Shown: positions 39,425-49,031, numbered from the stretch's first letter. The stretch: 64,000 nt of DNA from Pseudomonas mendocina (GCA_037482215.1 CP148074.1:3906001-3970000); one strand, 5' to 3'. The notes: generated by a model from the sequence alone, not told the origin. A program made the numbers and translations.

Positions 39425-40230
39425 TGAACTCACTGCACAACCTGCACCGTCCACTGGGCAGCACCGGCCTAGTGGTCTCCCCTATTGGTCTGGGCACCGT
39501 AAAAATTGGCCGTGATCAGGGCGTCAAATACCCCAACGGTTTTACCATTCCGGATGATGCCGCCGTACGCAATCTGCTGGCACAGGCGCGGGACCTGGGC
39601 ATCAACCTGATCGATACCGCCCCCGCTTACGGCACCAGTGAAACCCGCCTCGGCCCGCTCCTGCGCGACCAACGCGACGCGTGGGTGATCGTCAGTAAAG
39701 TGGGTGAAGAGTTCGAAAATGGCCAGTCCAGCTTCGACTTCAGTCCGGCTCATACCCGTTTTTCCGTGGAACGCAGCCTCACACGTCTTGAAACCGACTG
39801 CATCGACTTGATTCTGGTGCACTCCGATGGCAACGACGTGGCGATTCTGCGCGATAGCGGTGTCTATGAAACCCTACAAGACCTCAAGCGCGAAGGCAAA
39901 ATCCGCGGCTTCGGCCTGTCGGGAAAAACCGTTGAAGGCGGCCTGCTTGCCCTGGAAAAAGGCGACTGCGCCATGGTCACCTACAACCTCAACGAGCAGG
40001 CTGAAGTTCCAGTGCTGGATTACGCCGAAAACCACGGCAAGGGCATTCTGATCAAGAAAGCCTTGGCCAGCGGCCATGCCTGCCTGGCTGGCGAAGATCC
40101 GGTACGGGCCAGCTTCGAACTGATTTTCAGTCATCCGGCCACGACCAGCGCCATCATTGGCACCATTAACCCGCAGCACCTGGCCCACAACGTGGCCACT
40201 GCAGCAGCGGTGTTGCAGGATATTGCTTAA
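39424..40230 (+). CDS. Aldo/keto reductase
   Basis: A 268-residue TIM-barrel NADPH reductase. It has the GLGTVKIGR start, LIDTAPAYGTSE with the catalytic Asp and Tyr, VIVSKVG with the Lys, and LILVHSDG with the His. TSAIIGTINPQHLAHN near the C-terminus contacts the cofactor. Translationally coupled to the FAD oxidoreductase gene. The trio with the following gene is conserved across Pseudomonas, but I know no substrate. Confidence 0.9.
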   Translation: MNSLHNLHRPLGSTGLVVSPIGLGTVKIGRDQGVKYPNGFTIPDDAAVRNLLAQARDLGINLIDTAPAYGTSETRLGPLLRDQRDAWVIVSKVGEEFENGQSSFDFSPAHTRFSVERSLTRLETDCIDLILVHSDGNDVAILRDSGVYETLQDLKREGKIRGFGLSGKTVEGGLLALEKGDCAMVTYNLNEQAEVPVLDYAENHGKGILIKKALASGHACLAGEDPVRASFELIFSHPATTSAIIGTINPQHLAHNVATAAAVLQDIA

Positions 40231-40316
40231 GCGTTCGTCAGCAAGCCCGCTCAACGCAGCACGTTTTGTTGTGCCAAGCTGTCTGATCTGAACGCACAGA
40301 TGGGAGGCACTGCTCA

Positions 40317-41192
40317 ATGCCACGGACCCTGATCAGTAAAGAACCTGGTCACTTCAAGACCCGCCAGTTGTTTGTCGAAGCCAGCCCCGACGCTCTGGTC
40401 TATCAAGCAGTGGGCATGCCTCTGAACTTTTCCCAGATGCTGGAAAAGCGCAAAACCGTTGAAGTCCCGAACAACCAGCGTTTCGCCGTACAGCTGGCCA
40501 ACCTCGGCGTGTCCGTGCGCCTGACCCTAAGCTGGCAAGGCCGCGACTATTGGGTGTTGGTGCGCCAACGCCGGGCAGACCGTGGCGACATCGTACTCAA
40601 ACTGATCTCCGGCTACGTCCCCAGCCATGAGCTGAATCTGCCCCTGCACACCGCCTTGCAGGAAGTCGCCGAAGAATGCCTGCTGGAGACCCCAGAAGGC
40701 TGGCTCAGCGGCCGCTATGGCGAAACTTGGCTACCCACGCCCTATCAGAAAACCCTGCGCTACCGCGAAACCACCCACTTTACCCTGCACACCCTCTCAG
40801 GCTCCGCACGACCAGTACAGTGTGAAAACCTCAAATTACTGGAGCGTCCCCGTGCCTACGTGCACTTGCCGACTGCCTCGCTGCAACTGGTTTACGACTT
40901 GCGCCTGGAGCTGCCGAAAGAGATCCGCCAACTCACCCTGCTGCATGTGGATGAGCAGGTCGAAAGCGGCCAGCTGGTTGCCCGCCTCAACCGGACACGG
41001 CCTGACTTGTTCCTGATCCCTCTGGAGAACGGCCGCCCTCGTCCCGAGCTGCTGACCCTGAAAAAAGGCCAACTGATCGCTGCGAGCACGCGCGGCATTT
41101 GGCTATCGGAAGGTTTTGCCGCTCAGGACGGCTGGGTGGTAGCTGACGAGCGTATCCGCTGGAAAGACTGGATGGCGGGCCTCAGCAACTGA
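40317..41192 (+). CDS. Conserved hypothetical protein with a Nudix-like segment
   Basis: A 291-residue soluble protein of unknown function. Residues about 64-123 resemble a Nudix fold: two strands (VRLTLSWQGRDYWVLVRQRR, VLKLISGY), then Gly99, Glu105 and QEVAEECLL (115-123). The spacing between Glu105 and the QEV block is nine instead of the usual seven residues, and the Arg and Gly of the box are replaced by Gln and Leu. It may be an inactive or divergent Nudix protein. GGGAGG precedes the ATG. It follows the aldo/keto reductase gene by 86 bp and probably shares its transcript. Confidence 0.8.
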   Translation: MPRTLISKEPGHFKTRQLFVEASPDALVYQAVGMPLNFSQMLEKRKTVEVPNNQRFAVQLANLGVSVRLTLSWQGRDYWVLVRQRRADRGDIVLKLISGYVPSHELNLPLHTALQEVAEECLLETPEGWLSGRYGETWLPTPYQKTLRYRETTHFTLHTLSGSARPVQCENLKLLERPRAYVHLPTASLQLVYDLRLELPKEIRQLTLLHVDEQVESGQLVARLNRTRPDLFLIPLENGRPRPELLTLKKGQLIAASTRGIWLSEGFAAQDGWVVADERIRWKDWMAGLSN

Positions 41193-41320
41193 GACCGCCA
41201 CTACGTCAGCTCACAGGAACTCTTGCTCAGCAGGCGCCTGGGCACAAACCGCAGCTCGATCTGTTGGATATCTTCGAACTTGCCACGATTCGCTGGCTAG
41301 TCAGCGCTGTAGCCACTCCA

Positions 41321-41346
41321 CCAGTAGCTACACAGGTAGCCACTGG
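41321..41346 (-). terminator. Hairpin downstream of hldE
   Basis: CCAGTAGCTAC / GTAGCCACTGG pair with one mismatch around a four-base loop, 12 bp after the hldE stop on the reverse strand. No T tract follows. The rest of the 165-bp gap after the conserved hypothetical gene shows nothing else. Confidence 0.4.
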
Positions 41347-41357
41347 CGGAAACAGAA

Positions 41358-42779
41358 TTACTGCTTACGGATTTTGTTCACGATGGCCGTGGTCGAGCTA
41401 TTTTCCACCAGCCCCAACACGCGCACTTCACCACCGTATGCACGAACGATATCGGCACCGACAACCTGATCAACGGTGTAATCACCACCTTTGACCAGCA
41501 CATCGGGCCTGATCGCTTTCAGCAGGTTTTCCGGGGTGTCTTCGCTGAAGCTCACCACCCAGTCCACAGCGCCTAAACCGGCCAACACCGCCATACGTCG
41601 GTCGACACTGTTGATCGGGCGCTCCGGGCCTTTGAGTCGAGAGACCGACGCATCATCATTTACCGCCAGCACAAGACGATCACCCTGGGCACGGGCCTGC
41701 TCCAGATAGGTCACGTGGCCGGCATGCAGAATGTCGAAACAGCCATTGGTGAAGACGATTTTCTCACCATGGGCACGGGCATCTTCAACCGCCAGCAGCA
41801 GTTGATCCAGCTCCAACGCTCCACTTTGCGAGCCTGCCTCGCGGTGAATAGCCCGCCGCAGCTCAGGGGCGCTGATCGCCGCCGTGCCAAGCTTTCCCAC
41901 CACAATACTGGCGGCCAGATTCGCTAGAGCAACGGCATTCTCCAGCGGTTCACCGGCAGCCAGGCACGCGGCCAGTGTAGAAATCACGGTGTCACCAGCG
42001 CCGGTCACATCGAACACTTCGCGTGCTTTAGCAGCCAGATGCAGTGGCGGATGCTCAGGGCGCAGCAAGCTCATGCCGTTTTCGCTGCGGGTCACCAACA
42101 ACGCGCCTAGCTCAAGATCGGCAACAAGCTTCAGGCCCTTCGTGACCAGTTCTTCATCGCTGTGGCAACGGCCAACAATCGCTTCGAACTCGCTGAGATT
42201 TGGGGTGATCAGGCTGGCACCGCGGTAGATGGAAAAGTCTTTACCTTTAGGGTCAGCCAGTACCGTAATGCCTTTTTTCAGAGCCAGCTGCACCAGCTCC
42301 TGGTGATTCTGCAAAGCGCCCTTGCCGTAGTCAGACAGCACCAGCACTTTAACGCCGTCCAGTTGCAACTCCACACTGGCGGCGATAGCGCCCGTATCAG
42401 TACGGAACGGCTCTTCAAAGTCCATGCGCAGCAACTGCTGGTGACGGCTCATCACCCGCAGCTTAACGATCGTGGGCTGATCCTTGATGGTTTGGAACTG
42501 AGTCTTGATACCAACGTTTTGCAACTTGGCGCGCAAGCTGCTGGCGGCTTCATCCTCACCGGTCACGCCGATGAGGGTGGCAGCCGCACCGAGAGCCGCG
42601 ATGTTCAGCGCCACATTGGCCGCGCCGCCAGGACGGTCCTCCATCTCCTCAACCTTGACCACCGGCACTGGGGCCTCGGGAGAAATCCGCGACGTGCCGC
42701 CATGCCAGTAACGATCCAGCATGACATCGCCCACAACCAGAACGCTGGCCTGATCGAAATGCGGCATGGTCAATTTCAT
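41358..42779 (-). CDS. hldE: Bifunctional heptose-7-phosphate kinase / heptose-1-phosphate adenylyltransferase
   Basis: Makes ADP-heptose, the donor for the inner core heptoses added by waaC and waaF in this window. The 473-residue protein has an N-terminal PfkB/ribokinase domain (about 1-315, with GDVMLDRYWHG and DVTGAGDTV) and a C-terminal cytidylyltransferase-like domain (about 335-470) with TNGCFDILHAGH and the later LKGPERPIN. It is downstream of dnpA on the same strand with a 72-bp gap that contains a TATGAT -10-like sequence. Confidence 0.96.
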   Translation of the reverse strand: MKLTMPHFDQASVLVVGDVMLDRYWHGGTSRISPEAPVPVVKVEEMEDRPGGAANVALNIAALGAAATLIGVTGEDEAASSLRAKLQNVGIKTQFQTIKDQPTIVKLRVMSRHQQLLRMDFEEPFRTDTGAIAASVELQLDGVKVLVLSDYGKGALQNHQELVQLALKKGITVLADPKGKDFSIYRGASLITPNLSEFEAIVGRCHSDEELVTKGLKLVADLELGALLVTRSENGMSLLRPEHPPLHLAAKAREVFDVTGAGDTVISTLAACLAAGEPLENAVALANLAASIVVGKLGTAAISAPELRRAIHREAGSQSGALELDQLLLAVEDARAHGEKIVFTNGCFDILHAGHVTYLEQARAQGDRLVLAVNDDASVSRLKGPERPINSVDRRMAVLAGLGAVDWVVSFSEDTPENLLKAIRPDVLVKGGDYTVDQVVGADIVRAYGGEVRVLGLVENSSTTAIVNKIRKQ

Positions 42780-42851
42780 AAATACTCCAGGTTCAGCGGA
42801 AAAATCCCGCGAATCATATCATTGCTGGCAAAAATGCCATTCTGGCGACAT

Positions 42852-44252
42852 TTAGTCACCGAGTTGGCGCACCCAAAATAGTTCATGTCGACGCACGGCC
42901 TTACGCATAAACTCGTCTTCGCCAGTCTTCGGCCAGCGACGCCCGGCCAAAATCATCTGTATCCAACGACGCAGGCGACGCTTCAAAGGCAGCGTACCTT
43001 GCAAATCATGCTGCATGGCCAGCGCCATGGCCTTATCCAGCTGCTGAGCGGCATCTAGCTGCGGGCTCCATAGCTGATCAACCGGTAGCGCTTCAATGGC
43101 TGGGGGCAAGGCAATGCCGTTACCAGCGGGGCCCATCGGCCAGCGGTCATTGTCATGCAGGTGGTTGGCGTACAGCAGCAAGGTCTGCGGCTTATGGCTG
43201 CTCAGGCCAATGGCCTGGATTAAAGCGGCCGTGCTGGCGACGTGGTCGCTGTGGGGATCAAGCTCAGGGTGTGGAGTGATCACAACCTGAGGACGATAGT
43301 GCTCAAGCGCTGCGACCAAATCAGCCAGCAGATTACGCCAAGTCGGCTGTCCGTCCTCATCACCAGGCAAAGGCAGCGGATTGTGCTGACGCACACTGCG
43401 AACGTCGCCCTCGCCGGACTCCCTTGAGCCGAACGCTTGCTCTGGCTCAGCTTGCATGGCTGGCAGTTGCAGGCAGTAGTAGCCCAGTTGCACACACTGG
43501 CTTTGTGGCACGCCGCCCCACAGCGGTATGGCCAAGCTGTCCCAGGTACGCAGGCGGCCTTTTAGGCGGGCTGCCGCAGCCTTGTCCAAGCCCAATGTTT
43601 GATAGTTTTCCGCTTCAATCTCGCCCTGAGTCAGGGTCACGATGCTGACATCCTGCGCCCGGCTGTACAGCCCGAACGCCGCAAGCTCTGCATCATCAGC
43701 ATGGGGTGCGATGATCATCAGACGCTGCCCGGCGTAATCCGGGTTAGTCATGGCGTACAGAGTGACATCTGCGTCCACCTGACAAAAACGGCCTCTCAGA
43801 CGCAATTCGCCATTGGCCAGCGCTGCGCCCTGCCCCGACAAATTCAGATAGCGCACGCCGCTGACGCCGCGCTCGAAATCCTGACGGTCCTCACCGACCT
43901 GCACATAGGGATCAACCCAGCGGCCCAGCCAGCCGGCCTTAATGCGTACTCGCAGAATCAGGGTGTCAGCAGGATCAAAAACGCCTTCCAGTCGGACCAG
44001 GCCATTCTCGATACGGCCGTTCAGCGTTTGGGTTTGCGGCGGGAAGTTATAGAGGTAGTCATCAGTTGGCGCGTAGAACAGGTGATCGGCAAACCAAGCC
44101 TCGTGACTGATCCAGCCCAGTACCAGCAACAGTGGTACCCACCACCAAGCGACCAATACACCGATGACAATCAGCAGCACCAATGAGATCAACAGGGCGA
44201 TGCGTTTGTTGCGGCGATGACGTTTGAGCAGAGCTTGTTTGCGTCCTGACAT
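42852..44252 (-). CDS. dnpA: PIG-L family de-N-acetylase DnpA
   Basis: A 466-residue protein with an N-terminal membrane segment (about 17-38), a jelly-roll-like middle domain, and a PIG-L deacetylase domain (about 180-330): MIIAPHADDAELAAFG carries the metal-binding motif and ITPHPELDPHSDHVA carries the second metal His. In P. aeruginosa DnpA affects antibiotic tolerance and is encoded in the LPS core region; the substrate is presumed to be an amino sugar. The start at 44252 (MSGRKQALLKRH) follows mig-14 by 2 bp. Confidence 0.88.
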   Translation of the reverse strand: MSGRKQALLKRHRRNKRIALLISLVLLIVIGVLVAWWWVPLLLVLGWISHEAWFADHLFYAPTDDYLYNFPPQTQTLNGRIENGLVRLEGVFDPADTLILRVRIKAGWLGRWVDPYVQVGEDRQDFERGVSGVRYLNLSGQGAALANGELRLRGRFCQVDADVTLYAMTNPDYAGQRLMIIAPHADDAELAAFGLYSRAQDVSIVTLTQGEIEAENYQTLGLDKAAAARLKGRLRTWDSLAIPLWGGVPQSQCVQLGYYCLQLPAMQAEPEQAFGSRESGEGDVRSVRQHNPLPLPGDEDGQPTWRNLLADLVAALEHYRPQVVITPHPELDPHSDHVASTAALIQAIGLSSHKPQTLLLYANHLHDNDRWPMGPAGNGIALPPAIEALPVDQLWSPQLDAAQQLDKAMALAMQHDLQGTLPLKRRLRRWIQMILAGRRWPKTGEDEFMRKAVRRHELFWVRQLGD

Positions 44253-44254
44253 AA

Positions 44255-45151
44255 TCAAACCTGATAAACCGCAACTCGGTTGCACCAACGGTCCTTGTAC
44301 TCCCGGTCGGCGCGGCCAAAGGAATAGCGCAGCGGCTTGCCGATGGCACGGGCTTCTGCCCAAGCCGTCTGGGTGTTCACATAACTGAGCACGCTGCCAG
44401 GGCTAAACTCACGATTCTGCGGATCAACCCCACCATTGATGTACTCAAGGCTAACCCACTCAGGGGCCTCAACCCGGTACAACACCTGAATGGCGACCGG
44501 TTCATCATTGAAGTAGATCAGTGAGCCGGTCATAAACTCGCGCATCAGGCTGAACACCTCGGTCAGATGATCCTTACCCGTGGCTTCAAAGCCCCAGCGT
44601 CGCTGGAACAGATCGGCATAAATAGCGGCCTGCTCTTGCGCCGTCAGATCCAGCATTGGCCGGATCAACCCGCCAGCATCTTCCAGCAGACGTTGTTCAC
44701 GGCGCTGGTTGTAGCGGAATTTTTTGCTGTACTCCTCGGGCTCGCGGGCCAGCGCCAGACCTTCCGGCTGCTCACGCAGGGTCGTGATCCGCCCAGCCTG
44801 CAAAGCTGAGATATAACGGGCTCGGTGGTGCAGCGCGACCTGCACAGCGGGGTCGACCGGCAGAATGATCTCGGCATTGCCCAGATCAAACAGACCGCGC
44901 TTACCCTTGCTCTTCAGTACATCCTTGGACAAAGCCAGATACCGACCCCAAGTCGGTATCGCAGCGCGTATCTGCCCGCCCTCGATCCAGCCCAGATAGC
45001 GCACCGGTATACCCGCCAGTCCGGCCAGGCGCTCCACAACTTGCGGATGAGTGGCGACACTGCCACCGAACTGCTGCCAAGTTTGGGCATAGGCAGCCGC
45101 ATCAATCGGCGTCCAACCGCGTTCACGCCATGCACGTAGATAGCTCAGCAT
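44255..45151 (-). CDS. mig-14: Mig-14 family / Fem-like acyltransferase
   Basis: A 298-residue protein related to Mig-14, which contributes to resistance to antimicrobial peptides in Salmonella and Pseudomonas. It has an N-terminal half with PVRYLGWIEGG and FDLGNAEIILPV, and a C-terminal GNAT-like half with FQRRWGFEATGK and PVAIQVLYRVE followed by SLEYINGGVDP. The donor and acceptor are not established. The ATG shares one base with the msbA stop (TGATG) and dnpA follows 2 bp after, so msbA-mig-14-dnpA form a tight operon. Confidence 0.75.
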   Translation of the reverse strand: MLSYLRAWRERGWTPIDAAAYAQTWQQFGGSVATHPQVVERLAGLAGIPVRYLGWIEGGQIRAAIPTWGRYLALSKDVLKSKGKRGLFDLGNAEIILPVDPAVQVALHHRARYISALQAGRITTLREQPEGLALAREPEEYSKKFRYNQRREQRLLEDAGGLIRPMLDLTAQEQAAIYADLFQRRWGFEATGKDHLTEVFSLMREFMTGSLIYFNDEPVAIQVLYRVEAPEWVSLEYINGGVDPQNREFSPGSVLSYVNTQTAWAEARAIGKPLRYSFGRADREYKDRWCNRVAVYQV

Positions 45152-46998
45152 CAGGCATCGGTTCCAGCGGCAGGCTCTTCGGCATCCTCAAAGTCGCGAG
45201 CATGCAATCGTGCGTAGTAACCGTTCAAAGCCAATAGCTCTTGGTGAGTACCCCGCTCGACGATATGCCCCTGATCCATCACCAGAATCAGATCAGCCTT
45301 CTCAATGGTGCTCAACCGATGCGCAATAACCAACGTAGTGCGCCCCTTCATGACTTTATCCAGCGCACCCTGAATGTGGCGTTCGGACTCAGTGTCCAGT
45401 GCCGAGGTAGCCTCATCGAGGATGAGCACCGGCGCATCTTTTAGCAGTGCCCGTGCAATCGCAAGGCGCTGACGCTGACCACCGGAAAGCAGAACACCAT
45501 TCTCACCGACCAGAGTGTCGTAAGCCTCCGGCATTTTTTCGATGAACTCGGCGGCGTATGAGTCTTCCGCAGCCTTACGCACAGCCTCCATCGGCGTGCC
45601 TTGCAGATCACCGTAAGCAATGTTGTTGGTGATGGTGTCATTGAACAGCGTGACATGTTGCGTCACAAAGGCCAGGTGCTTACGCAGGTTGCGCACTTTG
45701 TACTGATCGATATCCAGATCATCCAGCAGGATATGGCCCTGTTCGTGTTGGTAGAAGCGTGGGATCAGGTTAGCCAGAGTCGACTTACCACTACCGGAGC
45801 GTCCAACCAGTGCAATCATCTGCCCTGGCTCAGCAACAAAGGAAATATCGTTAAGCACAGGCTTCTCAGAGCCTGGATACTGGAAACTCAGGTTACGCAC
45901 CTCAAGCCGACCGTTTACACGCTCGCGCTCTTCGGTGCCACGGTCCACTTCCGGGGCTTCGTCGAGTTGTTCGAAAATGCTCTCAGCACCGGCAAGTCCT
46001 TTCTGAATAGTGGCACTGACCTCAGAAAGCTGACGAATTGGTTTAGGCAGCAAACCGGCAAGTGTGATATAGGCGACCAAGTCACCGGCTGAGGCATCAC
46101 CGCGCATAAGCAGAACCAGGAACATCAAAGTAGCCATGCCGCTGTAGATCACCAGTTGCAGCATCGGCGTATAAACCGCACCGGTCTTAGTCATCTGGAG
46201 CTGCTTGTCACGGTTGCTGGAGCTTGCCTTCAAGAAGCGGCCCTGCTCATACCGCTCGCCGCCAAAGCTGCGGACAACGCGATAGCCCTGGATCGTTTCA
46301 GATGCCACATGGGTCACATCACCCATCGAAACTTGGATTTTCTTGCTCTGCTTGCGGAATTTGCGACTAGCACTGGAAACCATCCAACCGATAATCGGCA
46401 GGATCGCCACCATGACCAGTGTTAGCTTCCAGTTCATCCACAACAACGCGGCAAAGAGGAAAATCACCGTCATGCCTTCACGCACTACGACTTTGATGGC
46501 ATCGGTAGCAGCACCAGTTACCATGGTTACGTTATAGGTAATGCGGGATATCAGGTGGCCAGAATTATTGCTGTCAAAGTAACGATTGGGCAGGGTAAGC
46601 AGATTATTGAACAACTCGACCCGTAAATCATGCACTAAGCCCATCGATACTTTGGCTAAGAAGTAATTCCCCATAAATGAGCCGATTCCCTGCCACAACG
46701 CAATCAGCACAATCAGCAGCGGCACCGCATGCAACAGCTTTAGCTGAGCAAGCCAAGCCCAATCCTGAATATAAGGAACATTAGCAAAAAGGCTGCTTTC
46801 GGAGTTGTTCAGCCCATCTACGAAGTACTTAAGAATGTAACCCAGCATCGGCTGGGTTGATGCAAAGATCAGAAAGCCCAAAATACTCAGCGCAAAGAAA
46901 ACCCAATATGCACGAACGTAAGAAAGCAATCGCAAATAAAGTTTCAGGCCTGAACCCACATGCTGGCCTGCCGCGTTCTCTTGCATAGAATTGCCCAT
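45151..46998 (-). CDS. msbA: Lipid A export ATP-binding/permease protein MsbA
   Basis: Homodimeric ABC exporter that flips lipid A-core across the inner membrane. The 615-residue half-transporter has six transmembrane helices (about 20-320) and a nucleotide-binding domain (about 365-600) with Walker A GRSGSGKST, signature LSGGQRQ, Walker B VLILDEAT and the H-loop in VIAHRLST. The ATG at 46998 is used; ATG at 46986 and TTG at 47004 are alternatives. It is divergent from the O-antigen ligase gene across about 190 bp, where I see no convincing promoter pair. Confidence 0.95.
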   Translation of the reverse strand: MGNSMQENAAGQHVGSGLKLYLRLLSYVRAYWVFFALSILGFLIFASTQPMLGYILKYFVDGLNNSESSLFANVPYIQDWAWLAQLKLLHAVPLLIVLIALWQGIGSFMGNYFLAKVSMGLVHDLRVELFNNLLTLPNRYFDSNNSGHLISRITYNVTMVTGAATDAIKVVVREGMTVIFLFAALLWMNWKLTLVMVAILPIIGWMVSSASRKFRKQSKKIQVSMGDVTHVASETIQGYRVVRSFGGERYEQGRFLKASSSNRDKQLQMTKTGAVYTPMLQLVIYSGMATLMFLVLLMRGDASAGDLVAYITLAGLLPKPIRQLSEVSATIQKGLAGAESIFEQLDEAPEVDRGTEERERVNGRLEVRNLSFQYPGSEKPVLNDISFVAEPGQMIALVGRSGSGKSTLANLIPRFYQHEQGHILLDDLDIDQYKVRNLRKHLAFVTQHVTLFNDTITNNIAYGDLQGTPMEAVRKAAEDSYAAEFIEKMPEAYDTLVGENGVLLSGGQRQRLAIARALLKDAPVLILDEATSALDTESERHIQGALDKVMKGRTTLVIAHRLSTIEKADLILVMDQGHIVERGTHQELLALNGYYARLHARDFEDAEEPAAGTDA

Positions 46999-47187
46999 AT
47001 TCAAAAAAGAAGCATTCTAACATAGAGGGTTGTCGTCAACGGACTCCCTGCATTCTGCTCAGTTTTGTGCCGCACATCTGGGAAATAGGCACCGCTGAGA
47101 GGCCTTCAAAGCTTCACGTTAGGTCAGGGGCAGTATGTTCATGTAAGATCATTGCCCACTGTTTTGCCACCAAGGACCACCCAACGA

Positions 47188-49011
47188 ATGCAAGAGATCA
47201 ACCTCTCAAGGAGGCTGCAGTGCTATCGTTTTATCTGCCGCTGGATTCTACCGATTGGATTCATTGCATTACTTAGTGGTCTTGTGTTGCTACCGGAACG
47301 TAGCATCTACCACAAGTTTTTTTATGCCTTGGTTGCTGCTCCCTGTGCCCTAGCTCTGATTCTGGAGCCTTCACGAAACAAATTGATCTGGAAAAACCCA
47401 CTGATCATTTGCTTCCTGGTCTTCTCCTGCTTGGCATTGCTAAGCATCGCGTGGTCTGAAACAGACACGAAAGCAACAAGCCTCATCAAACGACCGCTCT
47501 ACATAACTTTGCTGTTCGCTGCCGCCTGCCTCGTTGTGCTCGAATCACGTCAGCGCCTAGTGAATGCCATGTTGCTGGCAGCAGTGGTCATAATTCCCCC
47601 TATCACCTACAGCTTGTTCGAGTTCATATCAGCCCATGGCCTTACTGGGCGCTTCATCGGCCCCGGCGCCCTTGATAATCCTCTCCTTAGCTCCCACCTT
47701 TTCGGCTTTTTTTTCATTGTCTGGCTTACGATGGGGATGACTCAGCCCCCTAGGTATTGCCTGTTCGCACTCTTGCCGCTCTGTATATTGGGAGCAGCCA
47801 TCGTGGCTACGGGCTCCCGCACGCCGTTGGTGGCCACCGCCTTGGCATGCTTGTGGCTTATGCTTACATGCTGGAACAAGCGCGCATTAACATTGGCTGC
47901 AGTGGCGCTACTCAGTCTGGCGGCGATATTGCTGCTACACCCGGACTTGATATCCAACCGAGGCTTTTCATACCGCCCCTACCTGTGGGGCCAGACCCTC
48001 AATCTGATCAAGGCGGAGCCTTGGTTTGGGCACGGCTTTGACACGCCGCTAAGTATCTATATCGAAGCCCAGAAAACACTCTTCAGAGAGCCCCACAACC
48101 TGACCTTAGCGGTTGCCTATTACACCGGCTGTGTCGGCCTAGCCCTGTGGCTTGCGATCCACACACTCGCCCTATGGCAATGTTGGAAAAATAAAAACGA
48201 CTACCTGTTTATCGCCTGCGGGGCCTTGATGGTCTATGGCTTGGGTGCCGGTATAACTGAGGGTGGAGGCCTCTTGGCCCGTCCGAAAGAACACTGGTTT
48301 TTAACGTGGATACCAATCGCGTTGATCATCGCTTTCAGTGTGCGAAAACTGTCCCTCAGCCCTAAAGGCCAAATGACCAAACTGTGTGCAACAGACCTCA
48401 ATGGTCTAGCGCACAATGCATTGGTACTTGAACAAGACGGCCTGGGTCCCAAAGTACTTAAGCTAACCGATGACAGCATTCTCAAGCTATTTCGTAAGCG
48501 CCCCTTGCTTTCACGCGAGTCGCTGAATCCTTATGCCTGCCGGTTTGCTGAAAACGCCAAACACCTTCAGCAGCTGGGATTCACCTGCCCAGATATCCTC
48601 CATGTTTACTGGCTGGATGACCCAGTTAATGGGACTGCAGTACACTACAGACCACTCCCTGGTCAAACTTTGCGTAAAGCAATCGAAAACACCGACTCGG
48701 AAGAACGTCACGCGCTCGTACAGCGGTTTGGTGAGTTGTTGGCAAACCTCCACGCCAAAGGGGTCTACTTCCGCTCTGCCCACCTAGGTAACGTCCTGCT
48801 TTTACCTGACGGCAATCTAGGCCTAATTGATCTTGCTGACATGCAGATCAGCGGCAAGCCCCTGACCCGAGGTAAGCGCCGACGCAACCTGAAACATATC
48901 CAGCGCTATGAGCAAGACCGGCACTGGCTGTTCGAAGAAAATCTGGATGCATTCAAACGCGGATACGCAAGCAAGAACGCCAAGGCGGCATCCCAACTAT
49001 TCAGCACCTAA
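47188..49011 (+). CDS. waaL: Bifunctional O-antigen ligase (WaaL) fused to a kinase-like domain
   Basis: A 607-residue fusion. The N-terminal 380 residues are polytopic (about ten to twelve membrane helices) with the large periplasmic loop typical of WaaL ligases (SNRGFSYRPYLWGQTLN, EPWFGHGFDTP, the FREPHN block with the conserved His). Cytosolic C-terminal residues (about 400-605) form a kinase-like domain: DSILKLFRKRPLLS, HYRPLPGQTLR, and a degenerate catalytic loop FRSAHLGNVLLL (about 528-539) before LIDLADMQI. The usual catalytic Asp is Ser here. P. aeruginosa carries these as two separate genes (PA4999 and PA4998), by memory. AAGGA lies eleven bases before the ATG at 47188. Confidence 0.88.
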   Translation: MQEINLSRRLQCYRFICRWILPIGFIALLSGLVLLPERSIYHKFFYALVAAPCALALILEPSRNKLIWKNPLIICFLVFSCLALLSIAWSETDTKATSLIKRPLYITLLFAAACLVVLESRQRLVNAMLLAAVVIIPPITYSLFEFISAHGLTGRFIGPGALDNPLLSSHLFGFFFIVWLTMGMTQPPRYCLFALLPLCILGAAIVATGSRTPLVATALACLWLMLTCWNKRALTLAAVALLSLAAILLLHPDLISNRGFSYRPYLWGQTLNLIKAEPWFGHGFDTPLSIYIEAQKTLFREPHNLTLAVAYYTGCVGLALWLAIHTLALWQCWKNKNDYLFIACGALMVYGLGAGITEGGGLLARPKEHWFLTWIPIALIIAFSVRKLSLSPKGQMTKLCATDLNGLAHNALVLEQDGLGPKVLKLTDDSILKLFRKRPLLSRESLNPYACRFAENAKHLQQLGFTCPDILHVYWLDDPVNGTAVHYRPLPGQTLRKAIENTDSEERHALVQRFGELLANLHAKGVYFRSAHLGNVLLLPDGNLGLIDLADMQISGKPLTRGKRRRNLKHIQRYEQDRHWLFEENLDAFKRGYASKNAKAASQLFST

Positions 49012-49031
49012 ACGCTGATTCGACAGAATAA

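Noticed and set aside
41193..41357. Possible small gene between the Nudix-like gene and hldE
   Set aside because: No start with a ribosome-binding site and no frame over 30 codons with coding-like use; only a hairpin is present.
47188..49011. Frameshift or assembly join as the reason for the ligase-kinase fusion
   Set aside because: The frame is open across the junction with no homopolymer near it, and a fused form is, as I recall, annotated in other Pseudomonas; kept as a real fusion.
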